64,000 bases of DNA from Cryptomeria japonica (GCF_030272615.1 NC_081415.1:186751233-186815232); one strand, 5' to 3'. Positions 47,301 to 59,048 are shown, counted from the first letter of the stretch. Numbers and translations: made by a program. Notes: a model not told the origin generated them from the sequence alone.

Positions 47301-47759
47301 TTTTGGCTTTTATGAACCTCCACAATCTAAATTCTATCTAGTTTATGTGTTTGGATCTTAGCTTTTTATGGTTCTATTTTGTTATTTTCTCTATTAGTCT
47401 CTTTGTGTTGCATGGTACAATTGACTATGCTATTTTTTGATCTACTTATTTTGATGTTGTAACATTTGGTGAGAGACCCTTTGCCCACCTTATCTAAACA
47501 AAAAAAATATTTTGGCTCTTTCCATGAAGGTTTGGTTCATCCTATTTTTAACTCCATCCCATCAAGGTAGCATATTATTGTTTTCCATAATAACACTTGT
47601 ATTCTTACAAAATCTATTAAATTCCTTAGAACAATATTCTCGTTATTAAATCTCAAAATGTATTATATAAGATGACATTAACCTTGCAATCCTAGGTCAT
47701 TTTCATGTGTATCCATGATCCATGGTAGGTGTACTTAGATCCCCTACTCACACATGTCA
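44400..47759 (-). pseudogene. decayed copia pol in the loop (integrase to RNase H)
   Basis: Read on the minus strand. Near 47150-46980 an integrase-end segment resembles CFHMPKKE..., RFIIPRDVIYKEFRA. Around 46200-45963 the RT active-site region reads HILIITLYVDIILFFNNKKG then MKYLGTTRYILCMKIKR; the catalytic YVDD is changed to YVDI. RNase H remnants (NTRENVVDYLTKLI) lie near 45290. A purine tract and TGTTAGG (minus, LTR start at 45167) mark the 3' LTR, whose far end I could not place. No gag. Stops and frameshifts are frequent throughout. Confidence 0.75.
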
Positions 47760-48860
47760 AGGGTAAGTGTACAAAGATGGGGTACCAAAAAGGGGTCTTA
47801 AGATGCCACTTTTTTTTATCTGAAATCATCAAAGTCTGAACTTCAATGAGAAATTGAAGATAGGTACACTCAAAACTTGAAGATGCAACAAGAACAAAAG
47901 TTGTAGGTGCTCCGAATCTACTTTCTAAACTACTAATTTGTTTTGAAAACGGGGGAGATTAAGGGTTTCAAAAAGGGGCACCGCATATATTGCTCCTATT
48001 TTTTCAACAAAAAAATAACATAGCATGAAATGTGGTGCCCCTAAAAAGTCAACTTTTTTTTTATAATTTTTCAAATCGCTGCGGTGAGAAAGTAGCTAAC
48101 ACATTGAAGTTTATGCTAGATTTTTCAGGTTATTTTTTAATGAATATTTGAATTTTTACAGATTTCCGAAGTGGACACATCCTAGAACACATAAATTTGA
48201 GCATGCTCCCCCCAAAAATTTATGAAAACTAATAAAAAATCAGATTTTATTTTTTAAATTGTGTAGAATGGAATCTTGTTTCTAAAAATGTAATTTTTTT
48301 CAAAATTGGATAAACAATTAAAAATCTATGGCCAAAATATGTCATGTTGGTTTTTGACAAAAATTGAACACACTAACAAAAGAAATTATGGATGAAGACC
48401 TTAACATTATCAAAATTTGAAAAGAACTATATGGTCGGATAGCTAAGAAAGAGCTTGACGATTTTATGGTGTTTTTTTATCACATTGAAAAATGTACAAA
48501 CCTAATGGAGAGCACGAACAAAAAATAAATTTTTTAATATTTGTTGGAAAACATGGTTAAGGCCTAAGAAGGGTGTCCAACCCATTGGGTTGGATGCCCT
48601 AGGCAAATCCAAGCATTAGGCTTGGTGTTTCCCAAGGAGACACATTTGGTGTGCACCAAATGGAGAAAAAATTTAAAATACATTTGGTGCAAGCCCTATT
48701 TGTCACGCGCCATATTTGGGGCACACCAAATATATTCCATGCGATTTTTTCATCTTTGAACTTGCACAAATATTTCTCTCTCCAATATATACATAAAATA
48801 TAACATGTTTTTGTCTTTTTCCTTCACAGTTTTATTTGTCTTTTTCCTTTCTTATACTTT
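47760..48860. repeat. right arm of the inverted repeat
   Basis: Reverse complement of the left arm; see 42373-43493. Confidence 0.75.
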
Positions 48861-49019
48861 TAGTTATATTTTATGTATATATTGTCAAGATGTTTGAGAG
48901 TGGTTCTAGATCTCTAGGAGATATAATGTAGATTCTAGTTTTTAGAGTATTCATATAAATTTCAGACATAGTTAAATTTCAGTAATCAGCATGCTCATAT
49001 CAACATTATCTCCCTAGTC

Positions 49020-49331
49020 TCTTCCTTGCATTCTCCCTCTCTCTTCCTTAACCCTTGCCCCTCTCTCTCTTAGGTCTATCCCTCTCTACTTCTTTCCCTC
49101 TTAGGCATCTCTCCCTCTCTTTACCATCTCCCTCACCCACTCTCTCTCTTTGGTATATCCCTCTCTTTTCGTCTTTCACTTGGGGTCTCTCTTTCTCTCC
49201 CTCTCGCATCTCCATCTCTTACTCTCTCCCCCTCTCTTAAGTGTCTCTCTCTCTCTCATTATCTCCCTCTCCCTCCCCATCCCCCTCCATTTCTCTTACT
49301 CTCTCAAGTCTCTCTTTATTTCCCTCTATCT

Positions 49332-49424
<93 letters not shown>

Positions 49425-49605
49425 CCATTCCATTTCTCTTTCTCTCAAGTTTGTCTCCCTCTCTCTCAAGTCTCTCTCCCTCCCATTCCATTTCTCTTTC
49501 TCTCAAGTTTGTCTCCCTCTCTCTCAAGTCTCTCTCCCTATCATTATTCTTCCTCCCTCCCCTCCTATATCTCCCTATCTCTATTCTTTCTCCATATCCT
49601 TAGGT
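49020..49605. repeat. CT-rich tract with (CT)n microsatellite
   Basis: Pyrimidine-rich, with perfect CT repeats at about 49336-49422. Downstream, a 54-bp unit with CCATTCCATTTCTCTTTCTC is present twice (49425-49540). It ends directly at the copia LTR that starts at 49606. Confidence 0.9.
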
Positions 49606-50834
49606 TGTTGGCATATGCTAGATCTGGTTAAGTGTCGTCATTGATGTCAACAGTGTATCCTGGTTGGATATGGTTTTGCTATCTTGGTTGGACCTATCCT
49701 GGTTAGACTTGGTGTTCATCTTGGTTTTGGCTTTGATTTTGATCTGGTATGATCAGATCCTTGGATTCAATTTTCAATGCTTATTTAGGATGGTTATATG
49801 CTTTCCATATTCTATTGGTTAATGATTTGGTGCTCTGGTAGCTATCGCTTATGTTCTCAGTTAATATTTCTTGGTACCGGTTAGCTTTACCGATTAGCGA
49901 TATTTAATGATTTGGTTAGATAATTTTGGCTCGACTTATGAAATCAGTTTTTATCATGTTGAAGGTACTTATTGATCGTATCCTAACTATTTGGTGACTT
50001 TGCATTGGGTAGTGTTTTGTTATGATATTTCTATTTGGATCCGGTTAGACTTTTTGTGTTATTGCACTGAGGGTTTCTACCGGTTGGTGAAACATGTTGG
50101 ATTTTGGTCTTAGCGGAATTTTCGCAAATATAATAGTTTGAGAATTTGAATTAGGTCCATGCTATGTAATGTAAATCATAATATTGGTCTGATGGTATCG
50201 TGTGATGTAATTTTTTTAATGATGGGTTTTTGGGTTTAGGGTTTAGTCGACCTTATCAATAAGGTTGATGATCTATATTTATAGGTGACTTATTCATGTA
50301 ATTTTGGTATCGATAGTTTTTGGTATTGATGGTTATGTCTGCATTGTCAGAGAAAGGCTTATGTGTGAATAAAGTTATATCTTTAAGCGAAGGGATCAAA
50401 AGGTTTTTGTGTTGCAGGGCAGACATCTATGCTTAACCGGAACTGTATCAAGTATTAGTACATGCTACTTTCAGAGTTCATTTTTTTTTGGATTTTATTC
50501 CGATGCTTTATAAGTCAGTGAGATTTCTCTCTTTGTGATGAGTAGTGAGCTCTAGGTTGTTGTCCTTATTGCAAGTGCAATCCCCATTGTAATTATTTCA
50601 CATACTGTTGCAGAAGTATTATCTGATTGTGGGTAGGGTTTCCTACCATGGTTTTTCCCTTTACCGGGTTTTCCATGTCAAAAATATTAGTGTCATGTGT
50701 ATTGTGCTTTCATGCTTTATCTTTCATTGTGTTGTGCTCTGGTATTAATCTTATAATTTGCATTAACTGCTATACTTGTGAGAAAAATAATCACCCCCCT
50801 CTTAGTTTTCTCCCAGTATCGGATCATTCCAACA
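49606..50834 (+). repeat. copia family X 5' LTR
   Basis: TGTTGGCATATGC to CATTCCAACA, 1229 bp. Shared blocks with 1113-2343 include GAAGTATTATCTGA-TGTGGG and TTTACCGGGTTTTCCA. The primer site TTGGTATCAGAG follows at 50836-50847. Confidence 0.88.
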
Positions 50835-50870
50835 ATTGGTATCAGAGAAAGGTCCTCTCTACAGAAGCTT

Positions 50871-51800
50871 AACCGCTTGAGGAGATCGGTGACATTAGCA
50901 TCAAGTTCTACATTCAATCCCTATCAAGAGGTGAGTCTTAGATTTGATGGTACAAATTATAAAATATGGAAGGAGCGAATAAGGATTCATCTGAGATGTC
51001 TTGGAGCTAAAGTTTGGGAGATAGTGGAGAAAGGGTATATACCTCATGATCCTAATTCTGGAATACCGACACCTGTTGATGAACAAAAGAGAGCTTAAAA
51101 TGACACTACAATGAAAGAAGCATTGTTGAGTGCCCTATATGATGAAAATCTATTAAATGTCATAGAGTTAGAGAATGCAAAGAAGATCTGGTTGAATCGT
51201 GAAACTCTTTATGAAGGTGACCAAGCAATAAAGAATGAAAAATTTGAAGGTTTCCGGGTAAGATATGAAACTTTGAAGATGGAAGAAGATGAGAAGATTA
51301 GTTCTTTCATGGATAGAGTAAATGAAATTGTCATGGGAATCAAATGTTGTGGTAGATCAGTTAGTGAGGATGAGGTTGTGTCAAAAATTTTGAGAGTTCT
51401 ACTTCTGACAAGATGAAGGCTATTGTAATTAATGAACTTCGGACAATGTAAAGTACCCCTTTTACTAGAGGTACATTACTTTGGAAATTTACTGCTCTTG
51501 AGCTTGAGGAACTTGGAGATCAAAGTGCTACTAAAACTAAAACTGCATTTAAAGCATCTGCCTCTGGTAAGAAGAAGATAGATTGGAAGAAGTTGTATGC
51601 TAAATACTTGGAGGACATTGAAAGGGAAGACAGAGAACTTGAAGAGTTGGAAGCCCTGATTTCTTATAATGAATTCCTAAAGGATCGATTAGAAGTAAGT
51701 ATAAAGGAAAAGTCCCTTTTAAATGTTTATCATGCAATAAGATTGGTCATTTTGCTTCTAGATGTCTTGAAAGAGCTGCTAGAAATCATGAAAGATTTGT
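50871..51800 (+). pseudogene. copia gag (UBN2-type)
   Basis: Starts shortly after the primer site. FDGTNYKIWKERIRIHLRCL and GAKVWEIVEKGY are the N-terminal capsid helices; KEALLSALYDENLLNVIELE and ENAKKIWLNRETLYEGD, then KMEEDEKISSFMDRVNEIV, are the UBN2 core. An in-frame TAA at 51096-51098 and a frameshift near 51414 split it. The product would be the capsid. Confidence 0.88.
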
Positions 51801-52107
51801 GAGGAGTTATAAGCCTAATCCGAAATATCAGAGGAGACCTAGATTTAGAAGGAATAAGGATAAATCATGTTATTATAATGGTGGTGATGGTGATGATGAA
51901 CCTATAAATGGAACTGATAATGGAAGGTCAGGTAAAGATTGGGTCTTTATTTCTATCAAAGATGATTCTCCGGAACCTATCATTGAAGAAACTCAAACTG
52001 AGGAGAAGGATTTCGCTACTAAAATGGAAGAAAAGGATGAATGGGTTATAGATAGTGGATTCTCACATCACATGACCGGAGACAAGATAAAATTTCTAAC
52101 ACTGTAA
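51701..52107 (+). pseudogene. copia zinc knuckle and protease start
   Basis: One frame reads KYKGKVPFKCLSCNKIGHFA followed by SRC, a CCHC knuckle (51724-51765), then a basic linker, an acidic linker, and DEWVIDSGFSHHMTGDKIKF at 52036-52095. DSG is the protease active-site triplet; the next residue is F where C is usual. The frame ends at a TAA at 52105-52107. Confidence 0.85.
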
Positions 52108-52560
52108 TAATTTGATGGCAGACTAGTCAGATTTGGAGACAACAAGGCATGTAGGATCAAAGGCAAAGGATCAATATCATTGAATGGTAAGACTAATATT
52201 GATAATGTTTATTATGTTGAAGGCTTAAAGCATAATATTTTAAGTGTAGGTTAGATGGTGGATAGAGGATTTCATTTGCAATTCAAGAATGGAAAATGCA
52301 AGATCATCAATAGATCTAGATTGGAAATTTCTTTCGGAACACAGACCAAAGAAAATATCTTTCATTTGAACTCTGGTGAAAATTCTTGTTTGATTGCTCA
52401 GATTGATGAAAACTGGTTATGGCATAAGAGGATGTGTCATGTAAACTTTGATTGAATAGTGAAGATCAATTCGACATAGGCTGTCAGAGATTTGCCCAAG
52501 ATTGTTAAACCTCATAATCTAGTATTTCAATCCTTACAACAGATCTCTAATTGACAAGCA
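52108..52560 (+). pseudogene. copia protease end and GAG-pre-integrase domain
   Basis: Continues the protease (LVRFGDNKACRIKGKGSI, NVYYVEGLKHNILSVG) and then IDENWLWHKRMCHVNF, the HxxxxH part of the pre-integrase zinc domain, and VRDLPKIVKPHNLV. The second half of the zinc domain (CxxC) is not present; similarity to copia ends near 52530. Confidence 0.82.
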
Positions 52561-53118
52561 CTTGAAAAATTCACTTTGGCTAAGAGAGCCGCTTTTGATC
52601 AGATCATTGAGAGAGAGAAGAAAAAGATTGAGGAGAAGCTAATTTTGATAGAAATTTTTTTGAAACAATGTACTAATATATACAGGGTATGTTGCAATAC
52701 TGAGATACTTACAACAAATGTAGATAAAAAGATAAAAGAGATACAGGAGAAGATTGCTAGTATTGCTAACTCTTTTGATGGACTAATTTCACTGACAACA
52801 TCTATTGATGGACAAATTTTGACTTTGGAGAACCAAATTTATGCTCTTGAAAAGGAAAGAGATAAGATCATTTGGAGAGCCAGAAGTCTCAGAGGTTTGG
52901 TGAGTCCAAGATTGGATTCACTCTGTGTACATAAGAAGGAATGCATGGATATGCTGAGAAATCCCACACCGGCATAAGTTAATGAGAAAGAATCACTTGC
53001 ATATTTACTGAGTGGACTTGTATCTATCTCTGACACATTCAAAACTAGATGGGATACTTATATGGAATTATTGGAGAAATCTTCTCCGAAAATCTTGAAA
53101 CTGGTCAAGCTCCGGTAA
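52561..53118 (+). pseudogene. coiled-coil frame of unknown origin in the copia unit
   Basis: Open from 52576 to a TAA at 52975-52977, then continuing in phase to about 53118. It is charged and likely helical (EREKKKIEEKLILIEIFL, IKEIQEKIASIANSF, QIYALEKERDKIIW), followed by LRGLVSPRLDSLCVHKKECM. It has no similarity to integrase or RT, which belong here. It ends about 50 bp before the purine tracts of the family Y 3' end. The C-terminal pattern recalls the helical tail of the frame at 28700-29410; that likeness is weak. Confidence 0.55.
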
Positions 53119-53372
53119 GACATTTTTGGAGGTATTTAGTGTACAGTACTTATTCTTTGACATATTTTTTTTGGGCATTGATGTCAAAGGGGGAGTAGTA
53201 TACATGTGAAAAAGAATGAAGAGTTGCATACGTTAGGGGGAGTTACAAAGAATTTGGAGTATTGAAGTACTTTTCATATTCAGCTCAGGGGGAGTAGGGT
53301 AGGATGAAACCGACAGTTGAAACCATGACCATTTTTCACATGAGTGTTGCCATCAATGCCAAAGGGGGAGAT
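53119..53372 (+). other. 3' untranslated region with several polypurine tracts
   Basis: G-rich purine runs at about 53188 (AAAGGGGGAG), 53233 (TAGGGGGAG), 53287 (CAGGGGGAG) and 53361 (AAAGGGGGAG, next to the LTR). This is the same layout as at 783-1112. Confidence 0.75.
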
Positions 53373-54334
53373 TGTTGGCAATTGACACTCCTTTGGTTAG
53401 GTTTAATTTTGTTGTCATTGATGGCAACATGATTTTGGGTTCAGACTTCATATGGTGTATTGGTAGGCACTTCACAAACTCTACATCGGCACCGACACCG
53501 ACACCGACAGGATAGAAGATTTCTCTGGTCACCAACAATGTAGGCTGACATGGTATAGTTAAGGTTATCAGTATTGGAGGTCGACTTATCTTGGGTCTGG
53601 CATAGGTAGCTTATTTTAATGTTTATTTATTTATGTTATATGGCCAACATGTAATCTGATATTGTATATATCCTTGTAAGCTGACATAAGGCATAAATTT
53701 GTATAGGGTATATAGGGCAGATTGATTAGATCATTTTAAATAAGAAGAATATTATAGGGATATAATGTAATGCATATGTAAATGTGATATGATGCGAAAT
53801 ATATCAGAGAGACTATTTATGTGAGGAATTTATTGTAAGGGTTATTCCAGTACAAAGTTTTAGGGTTTTTACTGAAACAAAGATAACTTAAACCGAAACT
53901 GTATCTGGCATAGAAGATGCTATCTTAGTAGTTCTCACTTCTCCGGATTGTTGTCTGGATCTTTATGTAGTCAGTGAGGCTCCTATTGTGATTAAGCAGT
54001 GTGCTCTAGGTTGTAAGCCTTCCTGCAAGTGCAGGCTCATAATATATTGTAATATCTCTTCATATGGCCAGTGAATTGATATTGTGGGTCACAAATCCCA
54101 CCTTGGTTTTTCCTCATTGAGGTTTTCCACGTATAAATTTGTGTGTTATGATTCTCATTTATATGTTTGGCTTATTGGTTGATTTACTTCTTTCAATTCT
54201 ATTTATACCGGTATACCAATTGGTGTATGAATATTTTGTTAAGGCTAAAATTTACCATTTCGGTATAACACTGATTCACGCCCCCCCCCCTCCCCGCCCC
54301 CCCCCTCCCCTCTCAGTTTTATTGGTTTCCAACA
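53373..54334 (+). repeat. copia family Y 3' LTR
   Basis: TGTTGGCAATTGACACTC to TTTCCAACA, 962 bp. ACCGAC is repeated three times near 53490-53510. The CACCCCCCCTCTCAG block expected before the end has grown into a C-rich run of over 30 bases (54279-54315). Confidence 0.88.
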
Positions 54335-54389
54335 CTAAGTCATAGGAAAATGATGGAAGAAACAAAATAACAAGTGGGACATATATTTA

Positions 54390-54674
54390 CATGATTATCC
54401 TAGCAACAAAGAGGAGATAAAAAAGTTTGTGTTAGAGAAATTTAGGAATGCCATGTGGACAAAGCAGCTAGGCGGGAAAAATGTGTACTATATTAAATAA
54501 TTCAATCCTACTTAGGAGGATGGTGAAAAAGTTTACTTGATATTTATGATTAATGGAAAGACCAAAATTCTAATTGTACAGTTAAGGACTGGATCTCATG
54601 ATTTGAGATGTGATATGGGTACATGGAAGGTGCCCAAAGAAGATTGGGAAAAAAAGGATGTGCATTTTTTGTAG
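54390..54674 (+). pseudogene. LINE ORF2 C-terminal segment (tentative)
   Basis: One frame with two stops reads HDYPSNKEEIKKFVLEKFRN, KVYLIFMINGKTKILIVQLR, TGSHDLRCDMGTWKVPKEDW. The pattern around LRTxSHxLRCxxGxWxxPKxxW, from memory of plant LINE ORF2 C-termini, fits the last domain before the end of ORF2. The usual final cysteines are not present. It ends 16 bp before the LARD, which appears to have inserted at or beside it. Confidence 0.45.
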
Positions 54675-54690
54675 CGAGTGAGTTGTATTT

Positions 54691-57600
54691 TGTAGTACCC
54701 CTGCCCTAATCTATTTCTAACCTTGGTTTAATCTTGATTAGTTTATCGTAATATTATGTTATAGTCAGATGTTGATTTAACGCACAGCTATTGATGTGGT
54801 TTTCTCACTAGTTGTATGCAAGTTGTTAGTGTACCTATCTCGTGGTATCAATATTGAGCTAACGCTTTCATTAAATTTTATATATGTATGCATGTATGAC
54901 TCTTGGTTGCAGGAGATTTCAGGTACAATGCCGTATGAGTGCGAGGTTCATCTTCACCTGGATGTGCAGGTTTGAGTGCACCTCTTTTATCATTAGAGTT
55001 GGATAGGTGGTCGTAAGACCCTGGTTGACCTTAGTCATGCTCAAGTGAGCATCGTCAGTCATCGTCGGTAATCCCTTGTTGTTTGGGTTTGTGAGTCGTC
55101 TGTTTGGTTGACCTTCTCGGTTTGCGTCCATGGTGTGAATGGTTAAATTGGTTAATTAGTCTTTAGTAATTAGTTGGATTAAATATGTATTTGTGCATTA
55201 CAGATTATGGGCTAAAGTAATCGGGATTTCGTTATGCGATTTTCGTTGTTAATGAATTGCTTGTTTTAAATTGGGAGTAAATTCGATTTAATGACTGATT
55301 TTGAATATTAAATGCATTTATATATGCTGTGGAAAAGAAAGTTTTATAGTTTATCGCCATAGAGTTAATTGTGTTCTGTTGGCTTATTTGATTTGAAAGG
55401 TTAAATTTAATTAAAGGAGAAAATCGATTTTGGAATTGATAAAGCAAGTTAATTTGTTGCTAGCTAGAAAAGAATTAAATGTTGAGAATTATTTGTAAAT
55501 AAGAATTTTTATTCCAAAAATGGAATTTTTGGGTCAACTCTTCCATATAACCCAAATTTGGGGAAATTTTGGAGGATGGAGATTTTTGGAGAAGATTTTG
55601 GATGGAGAAGAAGGATTTGGGAGTTGAAGATTGCGGTTCTTCATCAGATCTTGCCAGGAATGCGAGATCAGGTAGGAGTTGTTTATCCATTTGGTTTTAA
55701 AAAAAAAATATATGTGAATTTCCATTCTTTTGAAATGGAATTTTAGTTTTAATCTTGGATTTGGGGGTTGTGAAACCCTACCATTCTGGAATTTTTATTG
55801 TAAGTCTCCTTAGGAGACTGTGTTTTCTTAAATTCTTATGGGGTTTGCTGTTCTATGAGGAAATGTTTTAAAACCCATATCTCCAAGTTTAGGAAAATGG
55901 ATTTCTGGTATGTGAATGGAATATGGAATTTGAACCAATTCATTGTTAATCTGGTTTTATCAAAATACCGAACTGTGCGTTTTCTTTTAGAAAAAAAAAA
56001 TAATAATATATATTTTATTTCGAGCTGGGCGCTCATTTTTGGCTCGGCCTGGGCGTTTGCTTTGTTTCGGCCTGGGTGAGTTTTATTAAACAAAACCCTG
56101 GTTTTGGGTTGGAGGGCGGGGAGCGGAGCTCCACCCGCTCCTCCTCCCCTCTCCCCCGCTCGCCCCTTACTCCCCTGTTTCCGCGCGTTCCCGTGTGCTC
56201 TGGCTCGCTGTGCGTTGCCTGCGGCTCACGGTGGTGGCCGCAGGGGCCGCGGTGGCCGCAAGGCGCCGTGGCACCTGCGGGCACCACCGTGGCGCCGCCC
56301 ACGAGCTCTCCCTGTGCCTGCGGCTAGGGTTAGGGCACGGCCCGCCCTAGCCCCTTTCTCAAAGCTATTTTAAATTAGTTTCTTTTTAAAATGTTTTTTT
56401 AATGTATTTTTTTTACTGCAAAAAAAATACATATGATTTTAATATCATGTTAATGAAAGTTATTTTTAATGTAAGTTTTAGTTTCTTAATTATGACTATG
56501 GTGGCAATGTCTTGATAAATGTTGATTTGGGTATTAATTAATTTTATAATGGAATTTATAAGCTAATTATTATTCAATTCCATTTTCTGGCTTATGCACT
56601 TGTCTGATTAAGTTCTAATATTTAAATTTCATCATCGAATATTATTTGGCTATCCTTTGGACCAATCTTGGATTAATAAGTTTATATCTTACCTTCTAGC
56701 TAGTTAGAGCATCTGGCTAATTAAGGTATTATTGTTTAAAAACAAAATAGAGAGTAATATATTATTGGGAAATCGTTGTAATACGATGGAATTACTATTG
56801 ATGATGTTAAATGCTATTGTAGAACATATCATTTGAGTAATTGAAAAGTAAGTGAAATAATTATCGTTGGGTGTTTGAAGTTAAACGATATGCTTTGGAA
56901 ATGATTATCTCCTTTTAGATTCTCTTTCTACATTTATATTTCCGTGATCCATATAATGCATCTAGGCTTGAAAATGCGGAATTGTAGAGGTCGGTTTTAG
57001 ACCAGTATGTTAATGACGTTTTGATTGGAGATTAAATATCCTATTTATTTGATTAATGGTTGTCTGAGTTTAATTAATATGAATTTGGTTTAAAAACTCT
57101 TTATGGCTTAATTTGCCTGTTCGATGCTTTGAACCTTCGGAGTTAGAAAACCAAGAACAACTTATCCCTAGTTGAGGTAGATAACTGTAATCCGATTTGG
57201 ATCTTGTAGAAAACTTGATCGATTTTAATGTTTAAATCAATTTGAGGAAATATTGTCTTTTCTGATTATTGCCTTGCGAGTTTAATTTCTGTATTCGCCT
57301 TTAATTATGAAATGGCATGTTTTGCTTTGTTTAGTAGGACCCTGTCATATGGATTGACTTGGGATACCTGTTTCAGTCCTCGATTCCGAGTTGACTGTTG
57401 TATTGTGGTAGTGTTGTTTTGATCATATCCTCCTTGTGTGAGTCGAATGATGATTGTGGTTGACCGTTGTTGGTCGGGTCTCTAGTTAGAGTACCGTCAG
57501 TAAGTGATTACCCTTGAGTCGTGTTTGACTAGATGATCGTTTCTCTCTTTTTGAACTCCGTTCGTCTGACCATGTGTATTCCTTGGTTTTGAGTTCGTCT

Positions 57601-59034
57601 GAGTTAGTCTAGTGTCATATAAGAAAGTGGCTTTTGATTGGGGGCCGCGCCCAAAGTGGCTACTGGGTAACCCGTCTAAAGTGAGTCTAATAAGTGATAA
57701 CCTAATAGTAGATTAGAATGTAATCTCTAAGTAAGATAAATGTGCCTCACACATGGGACGAGTGCTATCATAGATTCAACATGCTGTGAGAAGGCCTAAG
57801 ATGGCAAACCATCTTCCTTGTCTTCACGAGAGGATGTGTGGGTCCACATGAGGCTTGGATGGGCCGGAAGTTCAAATTAGGTTGCCAGGGTAACCCAATG
57901 TGTGGGGCCGGGACCTATGAAGACTTGCCATGGTAACCATACCAGGTTGTGTGATGACACTTGTCCCTACGTTCGCTAGTGTGTTGTCGTTTTGTCCGGT
58001 TTTGAGTACCTTTGTGGGTCGTCCTTTTGTTTATGCCCTTGTGAGTGTCAGTTTCATGATAGACCTTGGGTGGTGATGGCTTAGCCTTGTGGATTCTCTT
58101 CTGGACCTTTGTATTAGCTTTGATTATGTTCAGCTGGATCCTGTTCTTTTCAGGGATCGTTTATGTATTGATTGACCGATGCGGTCGCTTGTATATTGTT
58201 TATATTTCGCCTTGATGGCCGGATTGGAATTGGTGTAACCTCTTGTAGTCTTAACTTTATTAATTATCAGAGGGGTCTTGCAGTTGAGCAGACCCGGAGA
58301 TGTAGCCCTTTAGGGGTGAACTCCGAGATCATTATGGTGTTATGTGATGTATTCTCTTATGTTTCCTTTATTCAGCTTTATCATGTATGATTAACTTACG
58401 TTAGAATGGTTAAGTGGATAAATGGAATTAACTTTAAATGCTTATATGCAGTTCTTTCTTGAATGTCATGTTGATCGAATGCGTAAGTGGTTTAGATGAG
58501 ATTTATCGTAGATGCTAGTATGCAATCGTCTTTTGAAATGCAATAAGTTGGAATATGAAAGAATGTAGCTTAGAGTAATGAATTATACTCAATTGTTGTT
58601 AAGGAATTTAAATATGCTTGGAAAGATCTCTTATGTTATGTTGAAATCCTAATGTATTAGAATGTTAGATGTATGGTTTGTAATTTTAAATGAAAAGCTT
58701 GAATGAAGGTTATGAATGGATCTTAATGATGAATCTTCGCTTGTGATTTATATTTCCCTCTTTTGAAAGGAATTATCCTGATTTGAATTATCTCGTTATT
58801 AATATAATCAGCTTATTGGATTAATTGTGTGAGTTAAGTGAATCGTGAAATTTAAGTAATCTCGTTGGGAAACTCTTTAGGAGTTAGTTGAAGTCTTCCG
58901 CTATGTAATCTGAATCTTTGATATCTTGTTGCATCTTATGTGTTGTAACTTTTAAAAATAAAAATAAAAAAATTTTGCACTCTATTCTTGTGTTATAGCT
59001 TAATCCCTTCGGGGTTACCTGGCGGGGCATTACA
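54691..59034 (+). repeat. LARD 5' LTR
   Basis: 4344 bp, TGTAGTACCCC to GGGGCATTACA; the ends are near inverted repeats (9 of 11). It contains a GC-rich block at 56100-56345 and no coding sequence that I can support. Confidence 0.9.
56100..56345. other. GC-rich island within the LARD LTR
   Basis: About 245 bp, strongly GC- and CpG-rich in an otherwise AT-rich LTR, with overlapping long frames in several phases as GC-rich DNA always gives. It ends with CTAGGGTTAGGG. The corresponding part of the 3' LTR is beyond the window end. Confidence 0.85.
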
Positions 59035-59036
59035 TT

Positions 59037-59048
59037 TGGTATCAGAGC
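59037..59048 (+). other. LARD primer-binding site
   Basis: TGGTATCAGAGC, complementary to the 3' end of the initiator tRNA-Met, two bases after the LTR. Confidence 0.93.

Larger units (their letters stand above)
40950..49605. repeat. large inverted repeat with GA/CT-rich outer arms
   Basis: The left side (41060-42360, GA-rich; 42373-43493, unique sequence) is mirrored by the right side (47760-48860; then 49020-49605, CT-rich). Matching words between left and reverse-complemented right arm include CTAGGGCATCCAACC, GCTCTCCATTAGGTTTG, AGTGGCATCTTAAGA and CATCTTTGTNCACTTACCC. Identity looks like 70-80 percent by eye. The 4.3-kb loop holds a minus-strand copia relic. It could be a foldback-type DNA element or an inverted segmental duplication. 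I see no transposase and no target duplication. Confidence 0.75.
49606..54334 (+). mobile_element. chimeric copia unit: family X left LTR, family Y right LTR
   Basis: The left LTR (49606-50834) is family X and the right LTR (53373-54334) family Y. The interior has gag, zinc knuckle, protease start and pre-integrase domain, then an unrelated coiled-coil frame; integrase core, RT and RNase H are missing. Flanking pentamers differ (TAGGT and CTAAG), so this is not one clean insertion. Confidence 0.8.

Noticed and set aside
49055-49644. Serine/leucine-rich frames on the plus strand and an RE-rich frame on the minus strand
   Set aside because: Same cause: CT-rich simple sequence. The last one also runs into the copia LTR.
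56033-56373. Three overlapping alanine/proline-rich frames
   Set aside because: GC-rich island inside an LTR; frames open in several phases on both strands, none with recognisable domains.
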